NCBI GenBank assembly: GCA_003694465.1
Contig: RFKM01000089.1
Location: 1-7,180 of the forward strand
DNA length: 7,180 nt
Direction of reading: 5' to 3'
Origin: Alphaproteobacteria bacterium
GTDB taxonomy: Bacteria; Pseudomonadota; Alphaproteobacteria; Rhodobacterales; Rhodobacteraceae
Positions 5,437 to 7,180 of the stretch are shown piece by piece (within the stretch, counting starts at the first letter, position 1; the number at the start of each line of letters is the position of its first letter). Below the pieces are notes generated by a model. That model searched no databases. It had not been told where the DNA came from and saw only the letters and a program-made list of their open reading frames with translations. The position numbers and the translations under genes are program-made.

Positions 5437-6828
5437 ATGCATGTTGCGCTGCTCTTCGGCTCGATCGTGCTGCTGCTTCTGGCCGGAGTGCCGATCGCCG
5501 TGGCCCTCGGGATGAGCTCGATCCTGTTCCTCCTGCTGTTTTCCGACACCTCGCTGGCCTCGGTGGCCCAGAGCCTCTATCAGGCGATGGCCGGGCACTA
5601 CACGCTGCTGGCCATTCCCTTCTTCATCCTCGCCTCGTCCTTCATGTCGACCGGCGGGGTGGCGCGGCGGATCATCCGCTTTGCCGTGGCGGTGGTCGGG
5701 CACCTGCGCGGCGGGCTGGCGATCTCGGGCGTTTTCGCCTGCATGATGTTCGCCGCCCTCTCGGGCTCGTCGCCAGCCACGGTGGTGGCGATCGGCACCA
5801 TCGTCATCGCCGCCATGCGGCAGGTGGGCTACAGCCGCGACTTTGCCGCCGGGGTGATCGCCAATGCCGGCACGCTGGGCATTCTCATTCCGCCGTCGAT
5901 CGTGATGGTCGTCTATGCCTCGGCCGTCGATGTTTCGGTGGGGCGGATGTTCCTTGCCGGGGTCTTCCCGGGCATCGTCGCGGGGCTGATGCTGATGACG
6001 GCGATCTACGTGATCGCCCGCATCCGCAACATGCCGAAGGGCGACTGGGCCGGCTGGCGCGAGGTGTGGGACTCGTTCCGCGATGCGCTCTGGGGGCTGT
6101 TGCTGATCGTCATCATCATGGGCGGGATCTACGGCATCCCCGGGGTGACCGGGGCGATCTTCACTCCGACCGAGGCGGCGGCCGTGGCCTCGGTCTATGC
6201 CTTCATCGTCGCCACCTTCATCTACCGCGACATGGGGCCGCTGGCCGACCGGGGCGCGGGCAAGGGATCGCTCCTCTCGCGGCCCTGGACGCTGGTCACC
6301 GCCCTGTGGCACCCCGACACGCGCGACACCCTCTTCGAGGCCGGCAAGCTGACCATCATGCTGATGTTCATCATCGCCAACGCCTTGATTCTCAAGCATG
6401 TCCTTACCGACGAGCAGATCCCGCAGCAGATCGCCGAGGCGATGATCTCGGCCGGGTTCGGGCGCATCATGTTCCTCGTCATGGTCAACCTGATCCTGCT
6501 CATCGGCGGGCAGTTCATGGAGCCCTCGGGGCTGATCGTCATCGTCGCGCCGCTGGTCTTCCCGATCGCCATCGAGCTTGGCGTCGATCCGATCCACCTC
6601 GGCATCATCATGGTCGTGAACATGGAAATCGGCATGATCACCCCGCCGGTGGGGCTCAACCTCTTCGTCACCTCCGGCGTGGCCGGCATGCCGATGATGT
6701 CGGTGGTGCGCGCGGCGCTGCCCTTCCTCGCGGTGCTCTTCGTCTTCCTGATCCTCGTCACCTACGTGCCGTGGCTTTCGACCTACCTGCCGACGGCGCT
6801 GATGGGGCCGGAAACGATCACCCGATAG
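5437..6828 (+). CDS. dctM: TRAP transporter large permease DctM
   Basis: A 463-residue polytopic membrane protein, the ion-coupled translocation subunit of the TRAP transporter. It has about 12 hydrophobic segments. Family motifs in order are GVPIAVALG (17-25), LLAIPFFILASSFMSTGG (57-74), FAALSGSSPATVVAIGTI (105-122), GTLGILIPPSIVMVVYA (145-161), FTPTEAAAVASVYA (242-255), QFMEPSGLIVIVAPL (359-373) and HLGIIMVVNMEIGMITPPVG (387-406). The paired GSSPAT and TPPVG loops are the re-entrant hairpins typical of DctM, where Na+ and substrate bind in studied relatives. It is somewhat longer than the usual 425-440 residues, mainly through a polar, probably cytoplasmic stretch at about 264-300. The ATG at 5437 lies three bases after the dctQ stop with a G-rich binding sequence (GAGGGGG) inside the end of dctQ. 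It is followed after 9 nt by the HupK-like gene. Confidence 0.95.
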   Translation: MHVALLFGSIVLLLLAGVPIAVALGMSSILFLLLFSDTSLASVAQSLYQAMAGHYTLLAIPFFILASSFMSTGGVARRIIRFAVAVVGHLRGGLAISGVFACMMFAALSGSSPATVVAIGTIVIAAMRQVGYSRDFAAGVIANAGTLGILIPPSIVMVVYASAVDVSVGRMFLAGVFPGIVAGLMLMTAIYVIARIRNMPKGDWAGWREVWDSFRDALWGLLLIVIIMGGIYGIPGVTGAIFTPTEAAAVASVYAFIVATFIYRDMGPLADRGAGKGSLLSRPWTLVTALWHPDTRDTLFEAGKLTIMLMFIIANALILKHVLTDEQIPQQIAEAMISAGFGRIMFLVMVNLILLIGGQFMEPSGLIVIVAPLVFPIAIELGVDPIHLGIIMVVNMEIGMITPPVGLNLFVTSGVAGMPMMSVVRAALPFLAVLFVFLILVTYVPWLSTYLPTALMGPETITR

Positions 6829-6837
6829 GGGGCGAAG

Positions 6838-7180
6838 ATGGCCAGCACGGCGGCCTGCGACATCGGCGGCAGCCTGACGCTGCGCCTCTTCGCGCGGGGC
6901 GGCACGGTTGCAAGGGCCGAGATCGTCTCGACCCGGCCGGTGAACGCCGCCCGGGTCTTCGTCGGCGAGGAGATTTCCGCCGTCTGCGCGCGCATCGGGC
7001 AGATTTTCTCGCTCTGCGGCGTGGCGCAGACCGTTGCGGCGCTGCGGGCGGGCGAGGCGGCGCTGGCGATCACCCCGGCGGCGGGGGTCGAGGCCGGGCG
7101 CGATCTGGCGCGGCTTGCCGAGATGTTCACCCAGACGGCGATGCGCCTCGGGCTGCACTGGCCGCGGCTGCTGGGCCTCG
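6838..7180 (+). CDS. HupK-like, [NiFe]-hydrogenase large-subunit-related protein (partial, C-terminus beyond window)
   Basis: A frame opens with ATG at 6838, nine bases after the dctM stop, behind AGGGGGCGAAG, and runs to the edge (114 codons). It starts MASTAACDIGGSLTLRLF; then come STRPVNAARVFVGEEISAVC (31-50), ARIGQIFSLCGVAQTVAALR (51-70) and LGLHWPRLLGL (104-114). RVFVG, FSLCGVAQ, the following A-x-EAA (70-75) and the late x-WPRLLG segment are features I associate with HupK. HupK resembles the hydrogenase large subunit but lacks its full nickel site, and has been proposed to act as a scaffold in Fe(CN)2CO cofactor assembly. Here the first CxxC motif of true large subunits is reduced to a single Cys60. 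It is probably co-transcribed with dctPQM. No hydrogenase gene is visible in the window. The reading frame is sure; the family is moderately sure. Confidence 0.68.
   Translation, partial: MASTAACDIGGSLTLRLFARGGTVARAEIVSTRPVNAARVFVGEEISAVCARIGQIFSLCGVAQTVAALRAGEAALAITPAAGVEAGRDLARLAEMFTQTAMRLGLHWPRLLGL

Noticed and set aside
3568..7158. A 1196-codon minus-strand reading frame antisense to dctPQM
   Set aside because: The translation is His/Asp/Arg/Gln-rich with no recognisable domain, while the plus strand carries three unmistakable transporter genes with ribosome-binding sites.

Overview
The window comes from a high-GC alphaproteobacterium, most likely a Rhodobacteraceae member (Rhodobacter/Paracoccus/roseobacter relatives). 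The grounds are the strongly G/C-biased codon use, a GapR (DUF2312) protein, a tRNA-Thr with encoded CCA, and a DctP/DctQ/DctM set that reads like the C4-dicarboxylate TRAP transporters of that family. I read this by eye; no database search was run.

Layout. (1) 1-191, minus strand: the N-terminal part of a small two-helix membrane protein that leaves the window on the left. (2) 372-644, plus: gapR, a small nucleoid-associated coiled-coil protein, diverging from the first gene across a 180-nt GC-rich spacer. (3) 748-1623, minus: a 291-residue protein with a degenerate sulfotransferase-like N-terminus, convergent with gapR. (4) 1720-3390, plus: a 556-residue fused (two-domain) FbpB-type ferric-iron ABC permease, diverging from the previous gene over a 96-nt control region with a plausible minus-strand promoter and an inverted repeat. 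No binding-protein or ATPase gene lies beside it. (5) 3424-3499, plus: tRNA-Thr(UGU), 33 nt downstream of the permease. (6) 3500-3687: a 188-nt control region with a 16-bp AT-rich palindrome, a 16-bp GC-rich palindrome and a candidate promoter. (7) 3688-6828, plus: dctP-dctQ-dctM, a complete TRAP transporter, with a strong 13-bp hairpin between dctP and dctQ. (8) 6838-7180, plus: the start of a gene 9 nt after dctM whose product resembles HupK, the [NiFe]-hydrogenase large-subunit-like maturation protein. It runs off the right edge.

How the parts work together. DctP should capture a C4-dicarboxylate (succinate/malate/fumarate type) in the periplasm and deliver it to the DctQM membrane complex, driven by an ion gradient. 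The hairpin after dctP probably lets the binding protein be made in excess over the membrane subunits. The HupK-like gene appears to share the dct transcript. The iron permease would need a binding protein and an ATPase encoded elsewhere. No mobile element, CRISPR array or obviously new multi-gene system is visible. The least ordinary items are the degenerate sulfotransferase-like protein, the HupK-like gene placed in the TRAP operon, and the palindromes ahead of dctP.
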